10,779 nucleotides of DNA from Candidatus Woesebacteria bacterium (GCA_026394855.1 JAPLZT010000141.1:1-10779); one strand, 5' to 3'. Shown: positions 1 to 7,573, counted from the stretch's first letter. The notes: a model not told the origin generated them from the sequence alone. A program made the numbers and translations.

Positions 1-159
1 ATTATCGGAAGAAAGTTGTTTAAAAGAGGAGTTTTTCCTCTTGCCCCAATTCACCATACATTTTTGGCAATCGGTTGGGAAGAACCTAAGATTGTCATGC
101 GTGCCTGGCTTGCAGGAGTTATTTTGGCTATCTTCGGGCTTTGGTTGACGACAATTTAG
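1..159 (+). CDS. mraY: Phospho-N-acetylmuramoyl-pentapeptide transferase (MraY), C-terminal end only
   Basis: Only the last 52 codons are present; the gene begins before the window. MraY is the integral membrane enzyme that transfers phospho-MurNAc-pentapeptide from UDP to undecaprenyl phosphate, giving lipid I. The visible part has the family's C-terminal signature: the APIHH motif at residues 15-19 of the fragment, then GWEEPKIVMRAW, then a final hydrophobic segment ending LWLTTI. The motif is usually APIHHHFE; here the third histidine is threonine and the residues after the following Phe also differ. The family call rests on this short tail plus its position ahead of ftsW and murG. A more distant member of the same transferase superfamily (WecA/TagO type) is less likely, because the GWxEPKIVxR stretch and the dcw context are MraY-like. 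Confidence 0.88.
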   Translation: MIGRKLFKRGVFPLAPIHHTFLAIGWEEPKIVMRAWLAGVILAIFGLWLTTI

Positions 160-172
160 ATAGTGCTATTGT
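145..172 (+). promoter_or_regulatory. Candidate promoter for the SUMF1-fold gene, inside the end of mraY
   Basis: TTGACG (145-150) is followed after 16 bp by TATTGT (167-172), preceded by TG at 164-165 as in an extended -10. The expected transcription start falls at about 179, the A of the ATG, so the transcript would be leaderless. This also favours the ATG at 179 over the one at 194. The -10 is imperfect (4 of 6), so the call depends on the combined pattern. Confidence 0.5.
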
Positions 173-178
173 TGGATT

Positions 179-1015
179 ATGCTAAATATTTATATGGTCA
201 AGATTCCCTCAGGGGAATTTTTGATGGGGTCAACCAAGAAAGAAATTAAAAAATACGCAGATAAATTTCCAGACGTAGATAAGAGGCTTCTAAAGAGAGA
301 GTGCCCTCAACATAAAGTATTTCTAGAAAGTTATAAAATCGGAAAGTATCCAGTTACAAATGACGAATTTGAAATATTTATCAGATCAACAGGCTATGTT
401 ACTTTGGCAGAAAAAGAAGGATTTGGATTTGTTTTCAGTCCTAATTTTTCTTCAGTAAAAGGGGCGGATTGGAGGCATCCTTTAGGGTCAAATTCAGAGA
501 TCTTATTAAAACAGAAACATCCTGTTGTTCAAGTTTCTTGGTACGATGCAGTGGCATTTTGTAACTGGCTTTCAGATAAAACGAGAAAGAAATATTATCT
601 TCCGAGTGAAGCCCAATGGGAAAAGGCTGCTCGTGGAAAAAACGCCAGGATATTTCCGTGGGGAAATAATTGGAACTCTAAAATTTGTAATGCAGGCTAT
701 CGTTTTAAAGGTACAACGCCAGTTGGAAAGTTTTCCCCAGATTCAGATAGCCCCTTTGGATGCGTGGATATGAGCGGAAATGTTTTTGAGTGGACTTCAA
801 CAACAATTGGAACTACTGAACCTTGGCCTGAAAAGTTTAACTATCCTTATAAGCCTAATGATGGAAGGGAAGATCAAACAGTTAAAACAAGACGTGTCGG
901 TAGAGGTGGATCCTACTCAAGAAGCGAGGTATTTTGCAGAACAAGTTTTAGATTTGCAGACCCTCCATCAGATAGATATTCTGCTCAAGGGTTTCGTGTT
1001 ATGTCAGAGGAATAG
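179..1015 (+). CDS. SUMF1/formylglycine-generating-enzyme-fold protein
   Basis: A 278-residue protein made almost entirely of one FGE-sulfatase (SUMF1) domain. Visible hallmarks are IPSGEFLMGS (9-18), YPVTNDEFEIF (57-67), HPVVQVSWYDAVAFCNWLS (114-132), LPSEAQWEKAARG (141-153), FPWGNNW (159-165), GCVDMSGNVFEW (194-205), RVGRGGSYSRSE (239-250) and GFRVM (271-275). True formylglycine-generating enzymes use two C-terminal cysteines. By motif alignment the second is kept (Cys253) and the first is Arg248, so sulfatase-activating chemistry is doubtful and a binding or other role of this fold is more likely. There is no signal peptide or membrane segment, so it is probably cytoplasmic. It sits between mraY and ftsW with its own promoter-like element upstream, 20 bp before the ftsW start. 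Either ATG (179 or 194) is possible; 179 fits the promoter. No sulfatase gene is visible nearby. Confidence 0.88.
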   Translation: MLNIYMVKIPSGEFLMGSTKKEIKKYADKFPDVDKRLLKRECPQHKVFLESYKIGKYPVTNDEFEIFIRSTGYVTLAEKEGFGFVFSPNFSSVKGADWRHPLGSNSEILLKQKHPVVQVSWYDAVAFCNWLSDKTRKKYYLPSEAQWEKAARGKNARIFPWGNNWNSKICNAGYRFKGTTPVGKFSPDSDSPFGCVDMSGNVFEWTSTTIGTTEPWPEKFNYPYKPNDGREDQTVKTRRVGRGGSYSRSEVFCRTSFRFADPPSDRYSAQGFRVMSEE

Positions 1016-1023
1016 CTTTGATA

Positions 1024-1029
1024 TATACT
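1024..1029 (+). promoter_or_regulatory. -10-like element just ahead of ftsW
   Basis: TATACT (5 of 6 to the consensus) ends 6 nt before the GTG at 1036. No clear -35 is seen at the right distance. The spacing matches the other candidate leaderless starts in this window, and there is no Shine-Dalgarno sequence before the GTG. Confidence 0.4.
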
Positions 1030-1035
1030 TAATCT

Positions 1036-2144
1036 GTGAAAAGGGTGGGATTAAGAAACCAAAAGTCTAGGATTGATAAAAAACTTTTTATTGCAACCGT
1101 TCTTCTGGTTATCATTGGTCTTATTGCTGTTTTGGATGCTTCTGCCCCCCAAGCTATTAATGTATTTGGGGATAACAAGCTATTAATGTATTTGGGGATA
1201 AATTTCACCTTTTTACGAGTCAACTCGTTTGGGGTTTTGTTGGATTTGTTGCCCTTATTCTTGCTTCCAAAATAAATTACAAATTTTGGGAAAAGCTGGC
1301 AACTCCTCTTTTTTTCTTTGTTATAGTTTCTTTAATTTTGGTTTTAATTCCCGGTGTTGGAGCGAAACTTCTTGGAGCCAGACGCTGGATATCTGTTGGT
1401 TCCATATTTTTTCAGCCGTCTGAGTTTGCAAAGTTTGGTTTAATTCTATATTTAGCTAAGCTTATGTCTAAAAAAGAAGCTTCAATATTATATTTTCTTC
1501 CCTTGGTTCTGGTTTCCTTTTTAATTATGCTTGAGCCTGATTTGGGAACAACTATGGTAATTGTTTTAACGGGCGCCATTCAGATTTTTGCATCCCAAAT
1601 TAACCTTTTGCAGTTTGGCGGGTTAGGAATTTTAGGGTTTTTAGGGGTCTTGGGGCTTATTTATATTTCACCCTATAGAAGAGATAGGCTTCTTACATTT
1701 TTTGAACAAAGTTCGGATCCTTTGGGTAAATCGTATCATATAAGACAAATTCTTCTTGGTCTTGGTTCCGGAGGCTTATTCGGTGTTGGACTTGGAGCTT
1801 CAAAGCAGAAATTTCTTTTTTTGCCGGAAGCCTCAACTGATTCAATCTTTGCGGTGGTTGCCGAGGAAGTTGGTTTTATTGGAGCATTGGGATTAATTTT
1901 TTTATTAGGTTTTTATGTTTTTAGGGCTCTAAGAATTGCAAAATATGCTCCCGATGATTTTTCAAGGTTTTTATCTCTCGGAATCGGTTCTTGGGTGGGA
2001 ATTCAAGTGGTATTAAATATTGCTTCAATGACGGCACTTGTTCCCTTAACGGGAATTCCTCTTCCTTTTATTTCCTACGGAGGCTCAAGTTTAATTATGA
2101 TTATGTTTGCAACTGGTATACTTCTTAATATAAGCAAGCAATGA
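1036..2144 (+). pseudogene. ftsW: Septal peptidoglycan polymerase FtsW (SEDS family), frameshifted by a 26-bp tandem duplication
   Basis: FtsW is the multi-pass SEDS glycosyltransferase that polymerises lipid II at the division septum with its partner penicillin-binding protein. The reading frame from the GTG at 1036 gives the N-terminal tail and first membrane segment, then is thrown out of frame by a perfect 26-bp tandem duplication (1150-1201) and stops at 1273-1275. The rest is read in another frame, open from 1176 to the TGA at 2142-2144; a TTG at 1338 is the first conventional start in it. Deleting one repeat copy gives 1083 nt, a continuous 360-residue FtsW of normal length. The C-terminal part has GARRWISVGS, QPSEFAKF, LEPDLGTT, LPEASTDSIFAVVAEEVGFIG (containing the SEDS catalytic-type Asp) and PLTGIPLPFISYGGSS. 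The end overlaps murG by ATGA. An inactive gene, an assembly error and a slippage-switchable gene are all possible; loss of an essential division gene inside an intact operon makes the last two more plausible. Confidence 0.9.
1150..1201 (+). repeat. Perfect 26-bp direct tandem duplication inside ftsW
   Basis: Bases 1150-1175 and 1176-1201 are identical and adjacent (each begins CAAGCTATTAATG and ends GGGGATAA). Twenty-six is not a multiple of three, so the second copy shifts the reading frame. With one copy the protein reads through as ASAPQAINVFGDKFHLF. A run of six C ends at 1150, where the first copy begins. Confidence 0.97.
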
Positions 2145-3169
2145 AAAAAGTACTATTAACCGGAGGTCATGCGGCCACAACGGCAATTTCGGTTATTGAA
2201 GAACTGATAAGAAGGTATGGTAAGGACGGTGTGGATATAGCCTGGATTGGAGCAAGATTTGCCTTAGAAGGAAAGAAAATAGATGGACTTGAACTTAAAA
2301 TATTTCCGGAAATCAGAGTTAAATCATATTTTTTAAAGCTTCCCTTGGGATTTATTCAAGCTGTTTATTTTATTTTAAAGATAAAACCCGATGTCACTTT
2401 GTCTTTCGGGGGTTTTGCCGGTTTCCCTGTTGTTTTTGCTTCATGGTTTTTTAGAATCCCGGTTTTAATTCACGAACAAACCCCGGGAGTAGGCCTTGCT
2501 AATAAACTTTCAATATTCTTTGCCAAAGAAATTCTTCTTGCAAGGGGAGAAAGTGCAAAACACTTCGGAAACAAAAAAACTGAAGTTGTAGGGAACCCCG
2601 TAATGACACAAATTTCTGAAGTACAAGTTAAAGAAAAAATTGGTAATCCTCCGGTTATTTTTGTAATGGGTGGATCCCGGGGTTCGGAAAGAATAAATGA
2701 CGCTTTATTTTCGGTACTTCCTAAACTATTAGAAAAATATCAAGTAATTCATATTACAGGAGAGGCTCATTTTAAAAAATTTGAAGGAATTAGGAATATA
2801 AATTACCAATGCTTTCCTTTTGTTTCTCCGATGCAAATTGATAATCTTTACAGAGAATGCGACATTGTAGTTTCCCGAAGTGGGGCAAACACTGTGGCAG
2901 AGTTAATGATTGTTAAGCGTCCTGCAATTTTAATTCCCATTCCCTGGTCGCATTTAAACGAACAAGAGGAAAATGCAAAGTTGGCTGAAAATTTTGGTCT
3001 TGCAAGAATTTTGAAGCAGAAAGATCTTTCCGGCGAAAGATTACTCGCAGAAATTGAACAAATAATAAAAGATTGGGAGAAAATTATCTCTTCGATTAAA
3101 TCAAAACATTCCGGCGACATTTCTGCCTCAATAAAGCTAGTTGATGTTTTGGAAAAATACCTAAAGTGA
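2141..3169 (+). CDS. murG: UDP-GlcNAc:lipid I N-acetylglucosaminyltransferase (MurG)
   Basis: MurG is a GT-B glycosyltransferase on the inner face of the membrane that adds GlcNAc to lipid I to make lipid II. At 342 residues it has normal length. Motifs in order are TGGHAATTA (7-15, first glycine-rich loop), LSFGGFAGFPVVFAS (87-101), HEQTPGVGLANKL (111-123), the second loop VMGGSRGSERIND (175-187), CDIVVSRSGANTVAEL (240-255) and PIPWSHLNEQEENA (266-279), which together form the UDP-GlcNAc site. The first loop is usually GGTGGH; only the TGGH half remains. The ATG overlaps the ftsW stop (ATGA) and the end overlaps ftsQ (GTGA), so translation is probably coupled. No Shine-Dalgarno sequence precedes it. 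Confidence 0.95.
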   Translation: MKKVLLTGGHAATTAISVIEELIRRYGKDGVDIAWIGARFALEGKKIDGLELKIFPEIRVKSYFLKLPLGFIQAVYFILKIKPDVTLSFGGFAGFPVVFASWFFRIPVLIHEQTPGVGLANKLSIFFAKEILLARGESAKHFGNKKTEVVGNPVMTQISEVQVKEKIGNPPVIFVMGGSRGSERINDALFSVLPKLLEKYQVIHITGEAHFKKFEGIRNINYQCFPFVSPMQIDNLYRECDIVVSRSGANTVAELMIVKRPAILIPIPWSHLNEQEENAKLAENFGLARILKQKDLSGERLLAEIEQIIKDWEKIISSIKSKHSGDISASIKLVDVLEKYLK

Positions 3170-3834
3170 GATATTTACGTTTTGGAATTTATATACTGCT
3201 TACCTTCTTTTTGTTTTTTCTTTTTTTGGTCCTTCCCCGAATAATTAAGATTAGAAAGATCGAATGTTATAACCAATACGGATTGTGTTCAAATGAATTT
3301 TTGACTAAAGTGAATTCTGTTACGGGAGACAGCATTGATACCGCAAAGAAAAAAATAACAGAAGAATTCAAAAATACTAAATTAATAGATAACTATTCAT
3401 TTAGATTTAAATTACCTTCGACACTCCGAATAGACTTGATACTTAAAAAGTCGAAGTATGCTCTATATCAAAAAAATACAAATGAGATAGTTGTTTTAGA
3501 TGACAAAGGCATGGTTTTAGAAAAAGTTAAAGAAACAAATCTTCCGTATGTTGTAATTTCGGATAATTTACTCAATATAGGTGAAGTAGTCGGGAGCAAA
3601 AAAACATTTGCTCTTGAACTTCTCTATGGCATATATTATCTATATCAAGTAAAAAGCGGAGAAATAATAAATGATAACCTGGAGGTAATAGTTCCCGATG
3701 CAGGAAAAATAATTTTTCCTTTGATGGGAGAAAGAGATATACTACTGGGAAGCATGAAATTAATTCTCACAAGATCTGGAAAGTTTAAGGAAATTGATTT
3801 AAGATATAAAAATCCGGTTATAAGACACGATTGA
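3166..3834 (+). CDS. ftsQ: Cell division protein FtsQ/DivIB
   Basis: FtsQ is a single-pass membrane protein that links the cytoplasmic division ring to the outer-face septal synthesis complex. The 222-residue product has a short basic N-terminus, one membrane segment at about residues 7-28 (IYILLTFFLFFLFLVLP), then a POTRA-like segment (about 32-95) and a beta-rich domain ending GKFKEIDLRYKNPVIRHD, the typical FtsQ terminal strand. Sequence conservation is low, as is usual for this family, so the call rests on topology, this end and its position between murG and ftsA. The GTG start is chosen because it overlaps the murG stop (GTGA) and gives exactly the short cytoplasmic tail expected. Confidence 0.88.
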   Translation: MRYLRFGIYILLTFFLFFLFLVLPRIIKIRKIECYNQYGLCSNEFLTKVNSVTGDSIDTAKKKITEEFKNTKLIDNYSFRFKLPSTLRIDLILKKSKYALYQKNTNEIVVLDDKGMVLEKVKETNLPYVVISDNLLNIGEVVGSKKTFALELLYGIYYLYQVKSGEIINDNLEVIVPDAGKIIFPLMGERDILLGSMKLILTRSGKFKEIDLRYKNPVIRHD

Positions 3835-3844
3835 ATCGTCAAAT

Positions 3845-5107
3845 ATGAATAAAGCAAAAATAATTTCAGGTATAGAATTAGGTTCTTCTAAAGTAACTAC
3901 CATAATTGCTCAAGTTGTTGAAGACCCAACACTTATGGAAAAATCGGTAAACGTTGTCGGAGTGGCAACTGCTCCGTCAAGGGGTATAAAAAAAGGACAA
4001 ATTGTAAATATAGAGGAGGCGGTAGAAGCCACAATTACCTCGGTTGAAGCCGCCGAAAGAATGGCTGGCTATAACTTAAGTTCTGCCTTTATTTCATTGG
4101 GTGGAGCTCATATTCATTCGCAAAACTCTCATGGAGTTGTAGCAATTTCGGATCAAAACGGAGAGATTGGGGAGGGTGATGTGGAAAGAGTGATTGATGC
4201 GGCGAGAGCTATATCAATTCCTCAATCCCGGGAAGTAATCCATGTAATTCCCAGAGAATATATTGTTGATGGAGAATCGGGAGTAAAGGATCCCATCGGA
4301 ATGAGTGGAGTTAGACTTGAAGTTGACACCCATATAATAACTGCATCTGATGCGGCCATGAAAAATTTAAGAAAAGCAGTTAAAGAAGTTGGAATTGATG
4401 TCAATGGTTTTGTTTTTTCAGGCCTTGCCTCGTCTGAAGCGGTCTTAACCGCGACCGAAAAAGAACTTGGTTGTGTTTTGGTTGATATTGGAGGTGGAAC
4501 GACGGCATTGTCTGTTTTTATTGAAGGGGCTCCGGTTTATTCGTCTGTTATTCCAATTGGAGCCAAAAATGTGACCAATGATCTGGCTATTGGTCTAAGG
4601 GTTTCTCTGGAGGGAGCGGAGAAAATAAAGCTATTACTTTCAGATGAGAAAAAACAAAAGAAAGATGATGTAGATGATCTTGATTTAACTGAACTTGGAT
4701 TACCCGATATTAAAAAGATTTCTAAAAAGACTTTGGTTGAAGGAATTATTAAACCCAGATTACATGAGATATTTTCAATGGTTAAACTTGAATTAGATAG
4801 GGAAGGTTTAGGAAATAGAGTGCCTTCCGGAGTAGTTGTAACCGGAGGAGGAGCGCAAACGATCGGAGTTTTAGAATCAGCCAAAAGAATTACTCTTCTT
4901 TCCGCAAGGATTGGAAAACCTCAAGGATTGACCGGTTTAATAGATGATATCATTGATCCTTCTTATGCAACAGTTGCGGGACTTGCCCTCTATGGAGCAA
5001 GATCCGAGGCATCTTTACCCTTGACATCATTCGCAAAAAGGATAAAACTACCAACCAAAGGAATGTTGGGTAAGTTTTTTGGTATTATTAAAGATCTTCT
5101 GCCCTAA
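3845..5107 (+). CDS. ftsA: Cell division protein FtsA
   Basis: FtsA is the actin-like ATPase that anchors FtsZ filaments to the membrane. Over 420 residues it shows the actin-fold phosphate-1 loop GIELGSSKV (9-17), the SHS2/1C subdomain with NVVGVATAPSRGIKKGQIVN (about 36-55) and AFISLGGAHI (81-90), the phosphate-2 loop VDIGGGTTALSV (213-224), the adenosine motif VVTGGGAQ (331-338), and DPSYATVAGLALYGA (371-385). The last 15 residues (about 406-420, GMLGKFFGIIKDLLP) form a plausible amphipathic membrane-targeting helix, as known in this family. A charged stretch at 265-280 (EKKQKKDDVDD) lies before the C-terminal subdomain. It starts 10 nt after ftsQ and ends 30 nt before ftsZ, the classic order. 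Confidence 0.97.
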   Translation: MNKAKIISGIELGSSKVTTIIAQVVEDPTLMEKSVNVVGVATAPSRGIKKGQIVNIEEAVEATITSVEAAERMAGYNLSSAFISLGGAHIHSQNSHGVVAISDQNGEIGEGDVERVIDAARAISIPQSREVIHVIPREYIVDGESGVKDPIGMSGVRLEVDTHIITASDAAMKNLRKAVKEVGIDVNGFVFSGLASSEAVLTATEKELGCVLVDIGGGTTALSVFIEGAPVYSSVIPIGAKNVTNDLAIGLRVSLEGAEKIKLLLSDEKKQKKDDVDDLDLTELGLPDIKKISKKTLVEGIIKPRLHEIFSMVKLELDREGLGNRVPSGVVVTGGGAQTIGVLESAKRITLLSARIGKPQGLTGLIDDIIDPSYATVAGLALYGARSEASLPLTSFAKRIKLPTKGMLGKFFGIIKDLLP

Positions 5108-5137
5108 AATGTGATAAACTGCCTCAAAGTTTAAAAT

Positions 5138-6289
5138 ATGGCACTAGTTAAACCGGATAGCGCAAGAATTGCGAAGATTAAAGTTATAGGTGTTGGTGGT
5201 GGTGGAGGAAATGCAATTTCCTCAATGATTGAAAATGGAGTTATTTCCGGGGTTGAATTTATTGCAGTCAATACCGATGCGCAAGTACTTCTAAATAGTA
5301 AAGCTCCTACAAAAATTCAAATAGGAGAAAAATTAACTAAGGGTTTGGGAGTTGGAGGAAATTCTGAATTAGGGGCACAGGCTGCTGAAGAATCAGCTGA
5401 GAAATTAAAAGATTTATTTATAGATACTGATATGGTTTTTGTGACAGCGGGAATGGGCGGAGGAACAGGAACAGGAGCAGCACCCGTTATTGCAAAACTT
5501 GCAAAAGACGCAGGAGCCTTAACTGTAGCAATTGTGACAAAACCTTTTGCTTTTGAAGGAACTAGAAGACAGGTTGTTGCCGAAGAAGGGATAGAAAAGC
5601 TAAAGGATGTAGTTGATACATCAATAGTAATTCCTAATCAAAGACTGATGGATGTTATTGATAGAAAGATGACGCTTTTGGAAGCTTTTAAGGTTGTCGA
5701 TGGAGTACTCGGGCAAGCGGTACACGGAATTGCCGAAATAATTACGACTCCCGGTCTTGTTAATGTTGATTTTGCTGATGTTAAAACAATCATGGCAAAT
5801 GCAGGAACCGCACTTCTGGGAATTGGAACCGGAGTTGGAGAAAACAGGGCCCAGATGGCTGCAAGAGCGGCAATTTCCTCTCCGCTTCTTGACATATCAA
5901 TAGAAGGTGCCCGAGGTGTTTTATTTAATATTGCAGGGGGTGCCGATTTAACTATGTTTGAAGTGGATGAGGCAGCCAAGATAATTGCCTCTGCAGCTGA
6001 CACCGATGCAAATATAATTTTTGGTGCAGTTGTAAAAGAAGACCTTGTGGATCAGGTAAGAATTACGGTTATTGCAACAGGATTTGATCAAACAAGGTCC
6101 CGTATTGCCCGGATGACCAAAAGTCCAAGACTTCCTATTCAGGGAGTTGTAAGCGAGAAGCCAACAATGGAAGACCTGTCTTCGCAGGCAGATAATAAAG
6201 AAGAGGAAGTTACCGAACAAAACAGATCAGATGAAGACCCGTTTGGAGAAAAATTTGAAATTCCGGCATTTTTGCGTAAAATTCACTAA
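5138..6289 (+). CDS. ftsZ: Cell division GTPase FtsZ
   Basis: FtsZ is the tubulin homologue that forms the cytokinetic ring. The 383-residue protein has the nucleotide-binding start [12 protein letters not shown] (16-27), NTDAQVL (45-51), the tubulin signature [13 protein letters not shown] (105-117), PFAFEGTRR (136-144) and the catalytic T7 loop NVDFADV (209-215, Asp211 and Asp214). After residue about 320 comes a short acidic linker, then the conserved C-terminal peptide EIPAFLRKI (374-382) that binds FtsA. All catalytic features are intact. The 30-bp gap after ftsA contains only a weak -10-like sequence near 5113-5120, so I expect it to be transcribed mainly with ftsA. Confidence 0.98.
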   Translation: MALVKPDSARIAKIKVIGVGGGGGNAISSMIENGVISGVEFIAVNTDAQVLLNSKAPTKIQIGEKLTKGLGVGGNSELGAQAAEESAEKLKDLFIDTDMVFVTAGMGGGTGTGAAPVIAKLAKDAGALTVAIVTKPFAFEGTRRQVVAEEGIEKLKDVVDTSIVIPNQRLMDVIDRKMTLLEAFKVVDGVLGQAVHGIAEIITTPGLVNVDFADVKTIMANAGTALLGIGTGVGENRAQMAARAAISSPLLDISIEGARGVLFNIAGGADLTMFEVDEAAKIIASAADTDANIIFGAVVKEDLVDQVRITVIATGFDQTRSRIARMTKSPRLPIQGVVSEKPTMEDLSSQADNKEEEVTEQNRSDEDPFGEKFEIPAFLRKIH

Positions 6290-6295
6290 AATAAT

Positions 6296-6490
6296 ATGGT
6301 TGAAAAAAGATTAATTAGAATTAAGAACATCATCAATGATAGATATACTGTGGTGGGAAGACTTACATACATACAAGGTTGTAAGGATAATGATCCTAAG
6401 TTAAAAAGTAAGGGGTTGAAATTCTTAGCTTATGGGTTGATGGGTCAAAATCCGGTACCGAAAGACTTACAAAAACTTAAGCTTCTGTAG
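6296..6490 (+). CDS. Small basic protein of unknown function
   Basis: A 64-residue reading frame beginning with an ATG 6 nt after the ftsZ stop. The product is strongly basic (many Lys and Arg, for example VEKRLIRIKN and LQKLKLL at its end) with a central GLKFLAYGLMG stretch too weak to be a membrane segment. I do not recognise the family. Tight spacing to ftsZ suggests it is carried on the same transcript, and an intact frame in AT-rich DNA gives modest support that it is real. It could also be chance coding. Confidence 0.5.
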   Translation: MVEKRLIRIKNIINDRYTVVGRLTYIQGCKDNDPKLKSKGLKFLAYGLMGQNPVPKDLQKLKLL

Positions 6491-6504
6491 TAAACTAGTA
6501 CGTC

Positions 6505-6531
6505 TTGACTTCGGGAAAGGTTTGGTTTAAT
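6505..6531 (+). promoter_or_regulatory. Candidate promoter for the RhuM-nuclease pair
   Basis: TTGACT (6505-6510, 5 of 6) is followed after 15 bp by TTTAAT (6526-6531, 5 of 6); TAATCT at 6528-6533 with a 17-bp spacer is an alternative -10. The predicted start of transcription is within a base or two of the ATG at 6539, so the message would be leaderless. It lies in the 48-bp gap between the small basic gene and the RhuM gene. Confidence 0.5.
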
Positions 6532-6538
6532 CTGAATT

Positions 6539-7573
6539 ATGGCCTCGAAAAATATAAGTGATAATCAAATAGTTTTTTACAGGTTTTCTAACGGATCGGT
6601 AAATATAGAGGTATATTACGCTGAAGAAAACATTTGGTTGACTCAAAAAAAGATTTCTGAACTTTTCGGTTGTTCTTCTGATAATGTCTCACTCCATTTA
6701 AAAAATATTTATAAATCTCAGGAATTAAGTGAAAAGACAACTGTCGAGGAATTCTCGGTAGTTCAAGATGAAGGAAAAAGAAAAATAAAGAGAAAGACTT
6801 TATTTTATTCTTTGGAAGCAATTATTGCTGTTGGCTATCGGGTTAATTCCGAACGGGGTACACAGTTCCGGCAATGGGCAACGCAAATTTTAAAAAGCTA
6901 TATTCATAAAGGTTACGCTTTGGATTCTTATAGAATGAAATACGGTTCTCGATTTAGTATGCGTTATTTTGATGACCTGTATGAAGAGATAAAAGATATA
7001 CGGACCAGCGAACGGGCGATTTATCAAAAAATTACAGATATCTATGCTACAGCAATTGATTACTCTCCTAAAGTTTTTGAGAGTAAGAAGTTTTTTGCAA
7101 CTGTACAAAACAAATTACATTTTGCGATTACCGGAAAAACCGCAGCCGAAATTATTGCAAGTCGTGCTGATAGCAAAAAGAACAGAATGGGACTTTCTAC
7201 ATGGAGAAAGTCACCGCAAGGCAAAATTATGCCTAGTGATGTAGTGATTGCCAAAAATTATTTAAATAAAAATGAGATTACCCACCTTAATCGTATTAGT
7301 AATATGTATTTGGATTATGCTGAAATGCAGGCAGCCCGCCGTAAGATAATGACAATGAAAGATTGGATTTACAAACTTAATTCATTTCTTAAATTTAGTG
7401 AATATGAGATTCTAACTAATGCCGGTAAAATAAGTCAAGAACTATCAGAATCACTTGTTTTAGAAGAATATGAAAAATATAAAATTATTCAAGATAAAAA
7501 TTACGTGTCAGATTTTGATAGAGAGGTGATAAAATGTTTAAGTACGAGAAAAAAGAAAAGCAAAAATGTATAA
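6539..7573 (+). CDS. RhuM-family protein (winged-helix, virulence RhuM/COG3943 type)
   Basis: A 344-residue protein of normal RhuM length. The N-terminal part carries the family pattern VNIEVYYAEENIWLTQKKIS (21-40) followed by a DNA-binding-like helix-turn-helix ELFGCSSDNVSLHLKNIY (41-58), then the conserved stretch YSLEAIIAVGYRVNSERGTQFRQWAT (90-115). The middle holds FDDLYEEIKDIRTSERAIYQKITDIYA (134-160) and KLHFAITGKTAAEIIASRAD (192-211); the C-terminal part is helical and Lys-rich at its end. RhuM was named from Salmonella, where its molecular role is not settled; relatives are common on mobile DNA and beside restriction-modification genes. It lies in an accessory gap downstream of ftsZ, overlaps the next gene by 8 bp, and probably shares a message with it. 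A regulator or toxin-like role is inference only. Confidence 0.9.
   Translation: MASKNISDNQIVFYRFSNGSVNIEVYYAEENIWLTQKKISELFGCSSDNVSLHLKNIYKSQELSEKTTVEEFSVVQDEGKRKIKRKTLFYSLEAIIAVGYRVNSERGTQFRQWATQILKSYIHKGYALDSYRMKYGSRFSMRYFDDLYEEIKDIRTSERAIYQKITDIYATAIDYSPKVFESKKFFATVQNKLHFAITGKTAAEIIASRADSKKNRMGLSTWRKSPQGKIMPSDVVIAKNYLNKNEITHLNRISNMYLDYAEMQAARRKIMTMKDWIYKLNSFLKFSEYEILTNAGKISQELSESLVLEEYEKYKIIQDKNYVSDFDREVIKCLSTRKKKSKNV

Noticed and set aside
890..1015. C-terminal end of the SUMF1-fold gene as the variable region of a diversity-generating retroelement
   Set aside because: The fold and position fit known targets, but there is no reverse transcriptase, template repeat or accessory gene in the window.
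3827..3839. Palindrome ACGATT-G-AATCGT over the ftsQ stop, ahead of ftsA
   Set aside because: The arms are perfect but the loop is one base, so it is no hairpin, and a 12-base symmetric site of this composition can arise by chance; no repeat of it was seen.
4537..4884. Antisense 115-codon open frame within ftsA
   Set aside because: It lies fully opposite a well-supported FtsA frame and its Ser/Pro-rich translation has no family features.
5638..6003. Antisense 121-codon open frame within ftsZ
   Set aside because: It mirrors conserved FtsZ codons and has the low-complexity look of a shadow frame.
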